A stretch of 64,000 nucleotides of DNA, from the NCBI RefSeq assembly GCF_009755225.1, contig NZ_WQKZ01000001.1, positions 496,001-560,000 on the forward strand. Reading direction: 5' to 3'. The notes beneath the pieces are model-generated. The model did not search any database. It saw nothing but the letters and a program-made list of their open reading frames with translations, and had not been told where the DNA came from. The DNA comes from Hymenobacter ginkgonis (lineage in GTDB: Bacteria > Bacteroidota > Bacteroidia > Cytophagales > Hymenobacteraceae). Both the position numbers and the translations under genes were made by a program. Positions 53,236-61,582 of the stretch are shown piece by piece. How positions within the stretch are numbered: position 1 is the first letter of the stretch; each line of letters opens with the position of its first letter.

Positions 53236-53244
53236 ATATCTTTG
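53214..53244 (+). promoter_or_regulatory. Promoter candidate for the DUF6686-like gene
   Basis: TATCTTTG at 53237-53244 fits TAnnTTTG exactly, and CTTG at 53214-53217, 19 bases upstream, is one base off the TTTG -33 element. This is the best match to a Bacteroidota promoter in the window. Confidence 0.6.
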
Positions 53245-53250
53245 CATCTG

Positions 53251-53267
53251 TTTAGAATAAATCTAAA
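53251..53267. promoter_or_regulatory. Metalloregulator-like operator (second TTTAGA-N5-TCTAAA box)
   Basis: TTTAGA and TCTAAA separated by five bases, the same spacing as the box at 53190-53206, with centres 61 bases apart. It overlaps the expected transcription start. Palindromes of this kind are typical of Fur/DtxR-type iron repressors in Bacteroidota; the assignment is inference. Confidence 0.55.
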
Positions 53268-53383
53268 TAAAGCTACTGTTGGCGTTGCGTAGTAAGGCAA
53301 CGCTTCTGGGGCCTTCTCTAAGCTTACTGCGATAAGAAGCCAACAGTATTCTTGTCATCTTTCATTAAACCAGCGTAGTAGCG

Positions 53384-53725
53384 ATGTCGCGTTGCCTCCA
53401 CCACAATACCTTGGGTTGCATTGCGCAATGCCCAGGCCAGTGCTGCCTGCACCTATACTTTGGTAACGTGGGCCTGCGCCTGCTACCCCACGAACTGCAG
53501 CAGTGGCGCGGCATCGTAGCCGAGCGATGTGCCTACCACGCCGTATCCGTAGTCGATGCAACGGCGCGGTGCCTCAGCCTACCTGGCCCGGTAGCTAATC
53601 AAGTGTTCTTGTTTTCGCTAGAGGAACTGTTTTTACTGCACGATTTGCTGGTTAGTGCCGCGCTAATACTGGAAGTAGAAAGCATTTTGGCTCAGCCTAG
53701 CAACTGGCAGTCCGGGGCGCAGTAG
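53384..53725 (+). CDS. Small DUF6686-like protein, probably metal-regulated
   Basis: A 113-residue protein. The pattern CIAQCPGQCCLHLYFGNVGLRLLPHEL and later FLFSLEELFLLHDLLVSAALILEVESIL resembles DUF6686 proteins of Bacteroidota, which begin with a Cys/His stretch, then Y-x-x-x-F-G-N, and end with a helix pair. Eight cysteines are present, including C-x3-C and a C-C pair, which could bind metal. Function is unknown. It stands alone behind a promoter with two iron-box-like palindromes and ahead of a terminator, so iron-responsive expression is likely. The start at 53384 is the only ATG before the conserved part. Confidence 0.6.
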   Translation: MSRCLHHNTLGCIAQCPGQCCLHLYFGNVGLRLLPHELQQWRGIVAERCAYHAVSVVDATARCLSLPGPVANQVFLFSLEELFLLHDLLVSAALILEVESILAQPSNWQSGAQ

Positions 53726-53756
53726 CGTCCCTTATGCACTATTACTAGTAGTGATT

Positions 53757-53791
53757 GGGCCGGCGTTTCCTACCCTAGGAAGCGCCGGCCC
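53757..53791 (+). terminator. Intrinsic terminator
   Basis: A 15-base stem (53757-53771 with 53777-53791, one T-G wobble) with loop ACCCT is followed by ACCTATTTTT, 31 bases after the DUF6686-like gene. Confidence 0.75.
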
Positions 53792-53958
53792 ACCTATTTT
53801 TAAGCAGAATCGCCTAGCTATTAAAATAGCTTTTCGCCTTTGCCAAGCCCTTTGTTTTATGGGAGAGCCTTAGTAGCGAAGGCCAAAATAAAAATTATAG
53901 GATTGGCGAAATATCCCGCAAAACTCTTAGCTTGCGCCCCGCTTAATCCTCTGATAAC

Positions 53959-55428
53959 ATGGAAGTCCAAACGTTGAAGTATCCGGCCATTCGCAACTAC
54001 GTTGCTGGCCAAGGGGTGGACAGCTCGGCCGCGACGCTCGATGTGATGAGCCCCTTGAGCGGCCAGCTTATTTCGACTGTACCACTGAGCAGCGCTGCGG
54101 CCCTCGACGAAGCCGTGCAGGCTGCCAAGGTCGCCTTCCCTTCGTGGTCAGCCATGCCGATTAAGGAGCGCGTGCAGATTTTTTACCGTTACAAAACCCT
54201 GCTGGAGCGCGACATGAAAGCGCTGGCCGACCTCGTGCGCGAAGAAAACGGCAAGACGTACGACGAGGCCCGCGCCGAGGTAGAAAAAGCTATCGAACTA
54301 ACAGAATTTGCCTGCTCCATGCCCCAGCTTATCCAAGGCGAGTTCTTGGAGGTGAGCAAGGGGGTAGAGGCCCGCGCCGAACGCAAGCCGCTGGGCGTGG
54401 TGGCGAGCATTGCCCCCTTCAACTTCCCGAACATGGTGCCGCATTGGACCATCCCGAACGCCCTCGTGCTCGGCAACACCATGATTTTGAAGCCTTCGGA
54501 GCAAGTGCCGCTGAGCGCCGTGAAAATTGCCGAACTGCTGAAAGAAGCTGGCCTGCCCGACGGCGTGCTGAACATTGTGAATGGCGACCGAGAAATCGTA
54601 GAAGCCATCTGCGACCACCCTGCTATTCAAGCTGTATCCTTCGTGGGCTCGACCAAAATCGCCAAGGTGGTTTACATCCGCGCAACCAGCAACCTCAAGC
54701 GCTGCGTAGCCCTCGGTGGCGCCAAAAACCACCTGATGGTGCTGCCCGACGCCCATCCGGAGATGACAGCCTCCAACGTGGCCGCTTCTATGTCGGGCTG
54801 TGCGGGGCAGCGCTGCATGGCTGGCTCTACCATGGTCGGCGTGGGCGCCGTCGATGGCATTGTGGCCAAAATCGTGGAGGAAGCCCGCAAAATTATCCCC
54901 GGCCAAAACCTTGGTTCTGTTATCAGCAAAGAAGCCAAAGCGCGCATCGAACAGCACATTACGGAGGCCGAAGCTGCCGGGGCTAAAGTCTTGCTCGATG
55001 GTCGCAATGCCGTAGTGCCCGGCCACGAAGAGGGCTACTACGTGGGTGCCACTGTCATCGACTACGTGACGCCTGACATGCGCATTGCCCAGGAGGAAGT
55101 CTTTGGTCCGGTGCTCGCCATCATGCGCACCAACACCCTGGATGAGGCGCTGGCTATCGAAAACGCCAACCCGTATGGCAATGCTGCCGCCGTTTTTACG
55201 GCCAGCGGCAGCAGCGCCCGCTACGTTATGGACCACGCCAACGCCGGCATGATTGGCATCAACATCGGCGTGCCCGTGCCCCGCGAGCCCTTCTCGTTTG
55301 GGGGTTGGAACGAGTCAAAATTTGGCGCCTGCGACATCACCGGCAAAAGCTCCATCGAGTTCTGGACGCAACTAAAGAAAACCACGACGAAGTGGAATCC
55401 GGAGTCGCGGGTAAACTGGATGAGTTAA
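53959..55428 (+). CDS. mmsA: CoA-acylating (methyl)malonate-semialdehyde dehydrogenase
   Basis: A 489-residue aldehyde dehydrogenase of the MmsA type. Family blocks include PFNFPNMVPHWTIPNAL, ILKPSEQVPLSA, FVGSTKIAKVVY, LGGAKNHLMVLPDA and the active-site SGCAGQRCMAGS with the catalytic cysteine. It converts malonate semialdehyde to acetyl-CoA, or methylmalonate semialdehyde to propionyl-CoA, using NAD and CoA. It is the last step of beta-alanine or beta-aminoisobutyrate breakdown and stands at the head of the pyrimidine cluster. Confidence 0.95.
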   Translation: MEVQTLKYPAIRNYVAGQGVDSSAATLDVMSPLSGQLISTVPLSSAAALDEAVQAAKVAFPSWSAMPIKERVQIFYRYKTLLERDMKALADLVREENGKTYDEARAEVEKAIELTEFACSMPQLIQGEFLEVSKGVEARAERKPLGVVASIAPFNFPNMVPHWTIPNALVLGNTMILKPSEQVPLSAVKIAELLKEAGLPDGVLNIVNGDREIVEAICDHPAIQAVSFVGSTKIAKVVYIRATSNLKRCVALGGAKNHLMVLPDAHPEMTASNVAASMSGCAGQRCMAGSTMVGVGAVDGIVAKIVEEARKIIPGQNLGSVISKEAKARIEQHITEAEAAGAKVLLDGRNAVVPGHEEGYYVGATVIDYVTPDMRIAQEEVFGPVLAIMRTNTLDEALAIENANPYGNAAAVFTASGSSARYVMDHANAGMIGINIGVPVPREPFSFGGWNESKFGACDITGKSSIEFWTQLKKTTTKWNPESRVNWMS

Positions 55429-55618
55429 AATAGGTGGACACTTAGCCAAAAAGACTTCTACACATATAAGGCACGTCCTGCTGCGCTTGTCGAAGCATCT
55501 CTACCGCTTCGTTAGGTCAGAATTATTTATGTAGACCGGAAGCACTATTAAGTGCTGTTTTTGCTAGTAGGAAGAAGGGTAATTAACCAGCGCTGATAAA
55601 CGATTTAAACTACCTGCC

Positions 55619-56971
55619 ATGCAACCTACCCTCGACACCGACCAGGAGCAAATTCTCCGCGACAACCTAGACCACACCCTCTTCTCGTGGTCGAAGCAAG
55701 CGGGCCTGAACCCCATCAGTGCTGAGCGGGCCGAGGGTGTATACCTCTGGGACCGCGATGGCAAGCGCTATATTGACTTCTCGTCGCAACTCATGAATGT
55801 GAATATCGGCCACGGCGACCAGCGCGTGACCGAAGCCGTGGCCGCCCAAATGCGCGAGCTGAGCTACGTCTACCCCGGCATGATAACCAAGGCGCGCGGC
55901 GACCTGGGTCGCAAGCTCAACGACATAACCCCGGCTAACCTCACGAAGGCTTTTTTTACGCTGGGTGGTGCCGAGGCCATCGAAAACGCCGTGAAGCTGG
56001 CCCGCATTTATACTGGCCGGCATAAGATTGTCTCGCTCTATCTATCGTTTCACGGTGCCAGCTACGGGGCCATTAGCGTGGGCGGCGACCCTCGCAAATT
56101 TGCCGTCGATAGCCAGGCCATGCCCGGCACGGTGCACGTCGAAAACCCCTACGCCTACCGTTGCCCCTGGCACAGTACTACCCCCGAAGAATGCGCCCAG
56201 CGGGCCGCCGATGCCATGGAGCGCATCATCGGCTACGAAAACCCGGGCAGCGTGGCCGCCATTATTTTGGAAGGTGAATCGGGTACTTCGGGCTGCATCA
56301 AGTACCCGCCCGGCTACTGGAAGCGCGTGCGCGAAATCTGCGATAAAAACGGCATCCTGCTCATCGCCGACGAAGTAATGAGCGGCTTTGGGCGCACCGG
56401 CAAGTGGTTTGGCTCCGACCATCACGGCGTAAAAGTCGATATCATGTGCATGGCCAAAGGCATTACGGCCGGCTACCTGCCGCTGGGTGCGGTCATGGTC
56501 GATGAGGCTATCTCTAAATCGTTTGATAACAAGCCTTTGCCGCTTGGCCTCACGTATTCGGCGCACCCCGTGTCGTGCGCTGCCGCAGTGGCCGTGCTCG
56601 ATATTTACGAAGAAGACAACCTGCTCGAAAACACCGTCGAGATGGGCCGCTACCTCGACCAGCGCGTGGCCGAGATGATGACGCGGCACCCCAGCATCGG
56701 CGACTGGCGCAACACCGGCCTTTTTGGCTGCCTCGAACTCGTAAAAAACCGCGCAACCAAAGAGCCCCTGGCGCCTTGGAATGCTACCCCCGACCAAATG
56801 GGCGTGATGAACCAAGTAATGGCCAAAATCAAGGAGTTAGGTATGTACACCTTCGTGCGTTGGAATTACATTTTCATCTGCCCGCCGCTGAGCATTACCA
56901 GAGATGAGCTAGACGAAGGTTTGGCCATTATCGCCGAGGCGCTCAAAATCGCCGATGCGGCTACGCATTAG
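55619..56971 (+). CDS. Class III omega-aminotransferase, probably beta-alanine transaminase
   Basis: A 450-residue PLP enzyme of fold type I, class III. The PLP site is CMAKGITAGYLPLGAVMV (Schiff-base Lys), with the cofactor-binding ILLIADEVMSGFGRTGKW upstream (Asp of D-E-V) and GGAEAIENAVKLAR near the N-terminus. Context between MmsA and dihydropyrimidinase indicates beta-alanine (and beta-aminoisobutyrate) with an oxo-acid acceptor, giving malonate semialdehyde. The family alone allows other omega-amines. The 190 bases before it show no gene or clear hairpin. Confidence 0.9.
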   Translation: MQPTLDTDQEQILRDNLDHTLFSWSKQAGLNPISAERAEGVYLWDRDGKRYIDFSSQLMNVNIGHGDQRVTEAVAAQMRELSYVYPGMITKARGDLGRKLNDITPANLTKAFFTLGGAEAIENAVKLARIYTGRHKIVSLYLSFHGASYGAISVGGDPRKFAVDSQAMPGTVHVENPYAYRCPWHSTTPEECAQRAADAMERIIGYENPGSVAAIILEGESGTSGCIKYPPGYWKRVREICDKNGILLIADEVMSGFGRTGKWFGSDHHGVKVDIMCMAKGITAGYLPLGAVMVDEAISKSFDNKPLPLGLTYSAHPVSCAAAVAVLDIYEEDNLLENTVEMGRYLDQRVAEMMTRHPSIGDWRNTGLFGCLELVKNRATKEPLAPWNATPDQMGVMNQVMAKIKELGMYTFVRWNYIFICPPLSITRDELDEGLAIIAEALKIADAATH

Positions 56972-57084
56972 CCTACCCCCTCTGCGGCCAAGAAGCCGAA
57001 TGCGGAACGTAGAAGCCTTACTGTTTCAATAAAAAATGCCTGGCTGCCTTTCTTAAGAGCAAGGGGGTAGGGGCCCATTAATTT

Positions 57085-58461
57085 ATGTCTGTACTTCTGC
57101 AAACCGGCCGCGTCGTCACGGCCGACTCCGACAGTATTTGCGATATTTTAGTAGAAGGCGAAACCATCGTGGGGCTCGGCCGTGGCCTACCCCAGCCGGC
57201 CGGCGCGCAGGTTATTGATTGCACCGGCAAGCTTATCGTGCCCGGTGGTATCGACCCGCACGTGCATTTGTCGATGCCCTTTATGGGTACTTTTAGCAGC
57301 GACGACTACGAGACTGGTACCCGCGCCGCGCTGCACGGCGGCACCACCACGGTTATCGATTTTATCTTGCAAAAGCAGGGTGGTTCGCTGCGCTCGGCAT
57401 TTGAGGAGTGGAGCGGGCGCGCCACCGGAAACGCCCTAGGTGACTATTCTTTCCACATGGCCGTCACCGACTTTAATCCTGATACCAAAGAGGAAATTCA
57501 GGAAATGATTGCCGAAGGCATCACGTCCTTCAAAACCTTCATGGCTTACAAAGGCGCGCTCATGATTGACGACGCGCAGCTGGTGGGCTTAATGCAGGAA
57601 GTCAGGAAATATGGCGGCCTCGTAACCGTCCATGCCACCAACGGCGATATGATTGATACGCTCGTGGCCCAGCACCGGGCGCAGGGCCAGCTCGCCCCGC
57701 TCTACCACTACCGTTCGCAGCCCGAAGTGACGGAGGCCGAGGCCTCGGGCCGCTTCGCCGATATTGCTAACTACACGGGTGTCAATGCCTATATCGTGCA
57801 CCTCACGTGCGAAGGCGCGCTAAACCAAGTGCGCCGCGCTACCCAGCGCAATCAGCGCGTATTAGTCGAAACGTGCATTCAATACCTGTTGCTTGATGCC
57901 TCGCTTTACGAAAACGAGGCCGAAGGCGCTAAGTGGGTAATGTCGCCGCCGCTACGCGAAAAGAAAGACCAGGCTACCCTCTGGGCGGGCCTCAACCAGG
58001 GCCTCGTGCAAGTAGTCGGCACTGACCATTGCCCCTTTATGTGGGAACAGAAATTATTGGGTAAAGACGACTTTGCCAAGATTCCAAACGGCCATCCTGC
58101 TGTGGAGCACCGCATGGAATTATTGTTTTCGGAGGGTGTAAATAAGGGGCGAATTACACCACAAAAATTCGTGGAAGTCACTTCTACAAATGCCGCCAAA
58201 ATATTCGGTATGTTCCCGCGCAAAGGCACCATTAGCATTGGCGCCGACGCCGACCTGGTAATTTTTGACCCGCAAAAAAAGCATGCCATTTCGGCCGAAA
58301 CCCATCACATGAATTGCGATTATTCAGCCTACGAAGGCTGGGAATTGACCGGCAAAATTGACACGGTATTATTGCGCGGCCAAGTAGCAGTAGATGCTGG
58401 TGAAACGAAAGTGGCCAAAGGATACGGGCGGTTTATTAAGCGCGATAAACCGGTTTTCTAA
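57085..58461 (+). CDS. hydA: Dihydropyrimidinase
   Basis: A 458-residue cyclic amidohydrolase. Metal ligands are H59-x-H61 in GGIDPHVHLSMPF, and the carboxylated lysine is K156 in FKTFMAYKGALM. Later VHATNGDMID and the Asp of VVGTDHCPFM complete the binuclear centre. It opens the ring of dihydrouracil or dihydrothymine to the N-carbamoyl-beta-amino acid. GTDHCPF rather than a hydantoinase-type variant, plus the neighbouring PreTA and beta-ureidopropionase genes, supports the pyrimidine role. The DNA from about 58.1 kb is noticeably more AT-rich than upstream. Confidence 0.94.
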   Translation: MSVLLQTGRVVTADSDSICDILVEGETIVGLGRGLPQPAGAQVIDCTGKLIVPGGIDPHVHLSMPFMGTFSSDDYETGTRAALHGGTTTVIDFILQKQGGSLRSAFEEWSGRATGNALGDYSFHMAVTDFNPDTKEEIQEMIAEGITSFKTFMAYKGALMIDDAQLVGLMQEVRKYGGLVTVHATNGDMIDTLVAQHRAQGQLAPLYHYRSQPEVTEAEASGRFADIANYTGVNAYIVHLTCEGALNQVRRATQRNQRVLVETCIQYLLLDASLYENEAEGAKWVMSPPLREKKDQATLWAGLNQGLVQVVGTDHCPFMWEQKLLGKDDFAKIPNGHPAVEHRMELLFSEGVNKGRITPQKFVEVTSTNAAKIFGMFPRKGTISIGADADLVIFDPQKKHAISAETHHMNCDYSAYEGWELTGKIDTVLLRGQVAVDAGETKVAKGYGRFIKRDKPVF

Positions 58462-58698
58462 TTGCCTATACTTACTGCCTAGAAAGCGATGAACAGGGCA
58501 TTTCGTAGCGTTGAACTACTGGAGCCCTACCCCCATCCTATAGGCTAAGCTGCTTCAAAAATTTAGCAGAGAAGTGACGCGTAAGCGGTGTAACGTTGAT
58601 TTTGAGTTACCTAATACTTCACCAAAAACACCTGCCAGCCTAATTTCTCTTTAACTTGAAAGCGGGTAGCTTTAACCCACTTTTATAACTTGTTTAGT

Positions 58699-59133
58699 AT
58701 GGATGAATTTATGCAAGCGGCCATCGACGAAGCGCGTTTAGGGCGTTCGCAAGGTGGCATTCCGATTGGCTCAGTATTGGTGCGCGCTGGTAAACTGGTG
58801 GCCCGGGGCCACAACAAGCGCGTGCAGGAAGACTCAGCCATCAAGCACGGCGAAATGGATTGCCTAACTAATGCTGGTCGGCAAAAAACTTATCGTGATA
58901 CGGTGATTTACAGTACGTTGATGCCGTGTTACATGTGTGCTGGCACCATCGTGCAATTCAAGATTCCGAAAGTCATTGTGGGCGAATCGCGCACCTTCGA
59001 CGGAGCCCGCGAATTTATGGAAAGCCACGGGGTCGAAGTAATTGACCTCGATTTAGCGGAGTGCGTGGATATGATGAATGAATTTATCGAAGCCGAGCCA
59101 ACGCTCTGGAACGAGGATATTATGGAAGAATAA
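58699..59133 (+). CDS. Cytosine deaminase of the fungal Fcy1 type
   Basis: A 144-residue zinc deaminase from ATG at 58699; a TTG three codons upstream is less likely. Zinc and catalytic residues are H50 and E52 in KHGEMDC, and C77 and C80 in PCYMC. By eye it follows yeast Fcy1 closely, including substrate-pocket F100 in VGESRTF and the C-terminal W137-x2-D140 with LWNEDIMEE. Fcy1-type enzymes turn cytosine into uracil, the substrate of the PreTA reductase in this cluster. It is not of the large CodA amidohydrolase type. A TAGCTTTA -7-like element lies about 30 bases before the start. Confidence 0.88.
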   Translation: MDEFMQAAIDEARLGRSQGGIPIGSVLVRAGKLVARGHNKRVQEDSAIKHGEMDCLTNAGRQKTYRDTVIYSTLMPCYMCAGTIVQFKIPKVIVGESRTFDGAREFMESHGVEVIDLDLAECVDMMNEFIEAEPTLWNEDIMEE

Positions 59134-59214
59134 CCGGCATTGGCCGGCAGTTGCGTCCCGCAATAAGTACTTGGTTTTGAAAATTTCTTGCTTCATTAAT
59201 TTACCCTACTCATC

Positions 59215-60081
59215 ATGCCCAGAATAATTAAATCCGGCCTCATTCAAATGAGTTTGCCAATGACCGAAGGCGAAGGCACTATGGACGAAATCAAGGAAGC
59301 GATGGTGCAAAAGCACATCCCCTTGATTGAGGAAGCTGGGCGCCAGGGAGTGCAGATTTTGTGTTTGCAAGAAATTTTCAGCACTCCGTATTTCTGTCCT
59401 GGCCAGGATAGCAAATGGTATGCGTCGGCCGAAGCGGTACCTGGCCCTACCACCGAGCGCATGGCCGAATATGCCAAGAAATATCAAATGGTCATGATTG
59501 TGCCCGTGTACGAGCGCGAATCGGCGGGCGTACTTTACAACACGGCGGCCGTTATTGATGCCGATGGCACGTACCTGGGCAAGTATCGCAAAAACCATAT
59601 TCCGCACACGAATGGATTTTGGGAGAAATTCTTTTTTAAGCCCGGTAATTTAGGCTACCCCGTATTTCAAACTATGTACGCCAAGGTGGGCGTGTATATC
59701 TGCTACGACCGGCATTTCCCCGATGGCGCCCGAGTGCTTGGTCTCAATGGGGCCGAAATTGTGTACAATCCGTCGGCCACAGTAGCCGGTCTTTCGCAGT
59801 ACCTCTGGAAGCTCGAGCAACCGGCGCACGCTGCGGCCAATGGCTATTTTATGGGCTGCATTAACCGGGTAGGGGAGGAAAAACCCTGGAATTTGGGGCG
59901 CTTCTACGGCACTTCTTATTTCGTAGACCCGCGCGGCCAAATAATTAGCCAGGCTAGCGAGGACAAGGATGAATTGTTGATAGCCGAATTCGACCTTGAC
60001 ATGATTGACGAGGTGCGCGCTACCTGGCAGTTTTTCCGCGACCGGCGCCCCGAGACGTACGAAAAATTGGTAGAATTGTAG
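59215..60081 (+). CDS. Beta-ureidopropionase (N-carbamoyl-beta-alanine amidohydrolase)
   Basis: A 288-residue nitrilase-superfamily amidase. The catalytic triad is E53 in LQEIFSTPYF, K126 in GKYRKNHIP and C163 in VYICYDRHFPDGAR. It hydrolyses N-carbamoyl-beta-alanine to beta-alanine, CO2 and ammonia. Sequence alone leaves N-carbamoylputrescine amidase as an alternative, which shares the motifs, but the gene order (dihydropyrimidinase and PreTA around it) settles the role as pyrimidine breakdown with good confidence. Confidence 0.92.
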   Translation: MPRIIKSGLIQMSLPMTEGEGTMDEIKEAMVQKHIPLIEEAGRQGVQILCLQEIFSTPYFCPGQDSKWYASAEAVPGPTTERMAEYAKKYQMVMIVPVYERESAGVLYNTAAVIDADGTYLGKYRKNHIPHTNGFWEKFFFKPGNLGYPVFQTMYAKVGVYICYDRHFPDGARVLGLNGAEIVYNPSATVAGLSQYLWKLEQPAHAAANGYFMGCINRVGEEKPWNLGRFYGTSYFVDPRGQIISQASEDKDELLIAEFDLDMIDEVRATWQFFRDRRPETYEKLVEL

Positions 60082-60131
60082 AAAGTAAGCTAAATCGCCT
60101 GGCACAGTGAGTAGCGCGAAGCAGTCGCATT

Positions 60132-60161
60132 AGAACGAAACTCTTGGTTTCATTTCGTTCT
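60132..60161. other. Hairpin in the leader of preT
   Basis: AGAACGAAA (60132-60140) and TTTCGTTCT (60153-60161) form a 9-base perfect stem in the 152-base gap before preT, nested within a shorter GTGAGTAG/CTACTCAC pair. It could end the upstream transcript or influence preT expression. No T-run follows the stem. Confidence 0.35.
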
Positions 60162-60233
60162 GCCAAACTGTTTGGGACAATTGCTTTGCACTACTCACGA
60201 GGACAGTCATTACGTTTTGTCAAACATTAGTTT

Positions 60234-61559
60234 ATGGCCGAATATTCTACCCCTACTACTGAGCAGGAATTTGCGGAAAACTTTGCGCAGCTCAAGCCAC
60301 TAATGAGCCGCAACGAAGCGCTGTATGAAAGCTCGCGCTGCTTATTTTGCTTCGATGCACCGTGTATTACAGCTTGCCCGTCGGGTATTGATATTCCGCA
60401 GTTTATTCGGCAGATAAATACGGGGAATGATACGGGTGCCGCGCGCACTATTTACGAGGCAAATTACTTCGGTAATGCCTGCGGCAAAGTGTGCCCGACG
60501 GAAGTGCTTTGTGAAGGTGCTTGCGTGTATAACCTTCAAGAAGTGAAGCCAATAGAAATTGGTCGCCTGCAGAGCTACGCCACTACTAAGGTAATTGCGG
60601 CGAATAAAAAACTCTTTGGGCCTGGGCCACCAAATGGCGGCCGAGTAGCCGTCATCGGCGCTGGGCCAGCGGGTATTTCCTGTGCTTGCGAATTGCGGTC
60701 GCTAGGCTACGAGGTAACAATATTTGAAGCAAAATCGCAGCCTTCGGGGCTGACGGTATATGGGGTAGCTCCTTACAAAATCACCAACGAAGAGGCGCTA
60801 GCCGAAATGGCGTATTTGCAAGGGCAGTTTGGCTACGAGGTCAAGTATAATTCGCCTATTACTTCCTTGCCGGAAATCAATGAATTAGAAGCACAGTACG
60901 ACGCCATATTTTTGGGTATTGGCTTAGGCAAAACGTCAGGCTTGGGCTTGCCAGGCGAAAACTTGCCAAACTGCGTGGGCGCGGTAGAATTTATTGCGGA
61001 ACTGCGAGAAGTTCACCAAGCCATCGCAGTAGGGCCACGGGTAGTGGTGCTAGGCGGCGGCAATACTGCCATGGATGCCGCCTCCGAAGCTGCCCGCCTG
61101 GGCGCCGAAGTAGTAACGCTCGCCTATCGCCGCAGCAAAGACGAAATGGGTGCCTACGCATTTGAGTACGACCTGGCAAAGGGGGTAGGCGTGAAAGGAT
61201 TGTTCAACGTGGCGCCCGTAGAAGTAGTGGGAGTGGAGGTAGTGGAAGGGGTGCGATTTGTGCGTACGGCTACCGTAAATGGGCAAGTGAGCGAGGTGCC
61301 TGGTTCAGAGTTTATAGTGCCTTGCGATATGGTAATTAAAGCTACCGGCCAGGCTAAGCAACTGGATTTCTTGCGCCTGATTCCGGGGTTAGAAATGGAT
61401 GGGAGGGGCCGCATTGTGGCCAATGCCCACTCGGGCCAAACGACTAACCCGCGCTATTTCACTTCGGGTGATGCTCGCAACGGTGGGGCCGAAGTAGTAA
61501 ATGCTGCGGCTGAAGCTAAAGTAGCAGCGCGCGGAATTCATGCTTTTTTGAGTAAGTAA
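60234..61559 (+). CDS. preT: NAD-dependent dihydropyrimidine dehydrogenase, PreT subunit
   Basis: A 441-residue flavoprotein related to the glutamate synthase small subunit. Two N-terminal cysteine clusters bind [4Fe-4S] centres (C-x2-C-x5-C-x3-C in RCLFCFDAPCITACPSG, and ACGKVCPTEVLCEGACVYN). The FAD fold begins VAVIGAGPAGISCACEL and the NAD fold VVVLGGGNTAMDAASEA; FTSGDARNGGAEVVNAAAEAK is the FAD-binding end. It passes electrons from NADH to PreA for reduction of uracil or thymine. It is separated from preA by about 23 bases, forming one operon. Confidence 0.94.
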   Translation: MAEYSTPTTEQEFAENFAQLKPLMSRNEALYESSRCLFCFDAPCITACPSGIDIPQFIRQINTGNDTGAARTIYEANYFGNACGKVCPTEVLCEGACVYNLQEVKPIEIGRLQSYATTKVIAANKKLFGPGPPNGGRVAVIGAGPAGISCACELRSLGYEVTIFEAKSQPSGLTVYGVAPYKITNEEALAEMAYLQGQFGYEVKYNSPITSLPEINELEAQYDAIFLGIGLGKTSGLGLPGENLPNCVGAVEFIAELREVHQAIAVGPRVVVLGGGNTAMDAASEAARLGAEVVTLAYRRSKDEMGAYAFEYDLAKGVGVKGLFNVAPVEVVGVEVVEGVRFVRTATVNGQVSEVPGSEFIVPCDMVIKATGQAKQLDFLRLIPGLEMDGRGRIVANAHSGQTTNPRYFTSGDARNGGAEVVNAAAEAKVAARGIHAFLSK

Positions 61560-61582
61560 AATTGCCTATTTGTTCAAGTGCT

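Noticed and set aside
53161..53350. MITE or insertion-sequence end
   Set aside because: The inverted repeat is perfect and centred on a 5-base loop, with no visible target-site duplication or second copy in the window. A regulatory reading explains the centre better, though the outer arms remain open.
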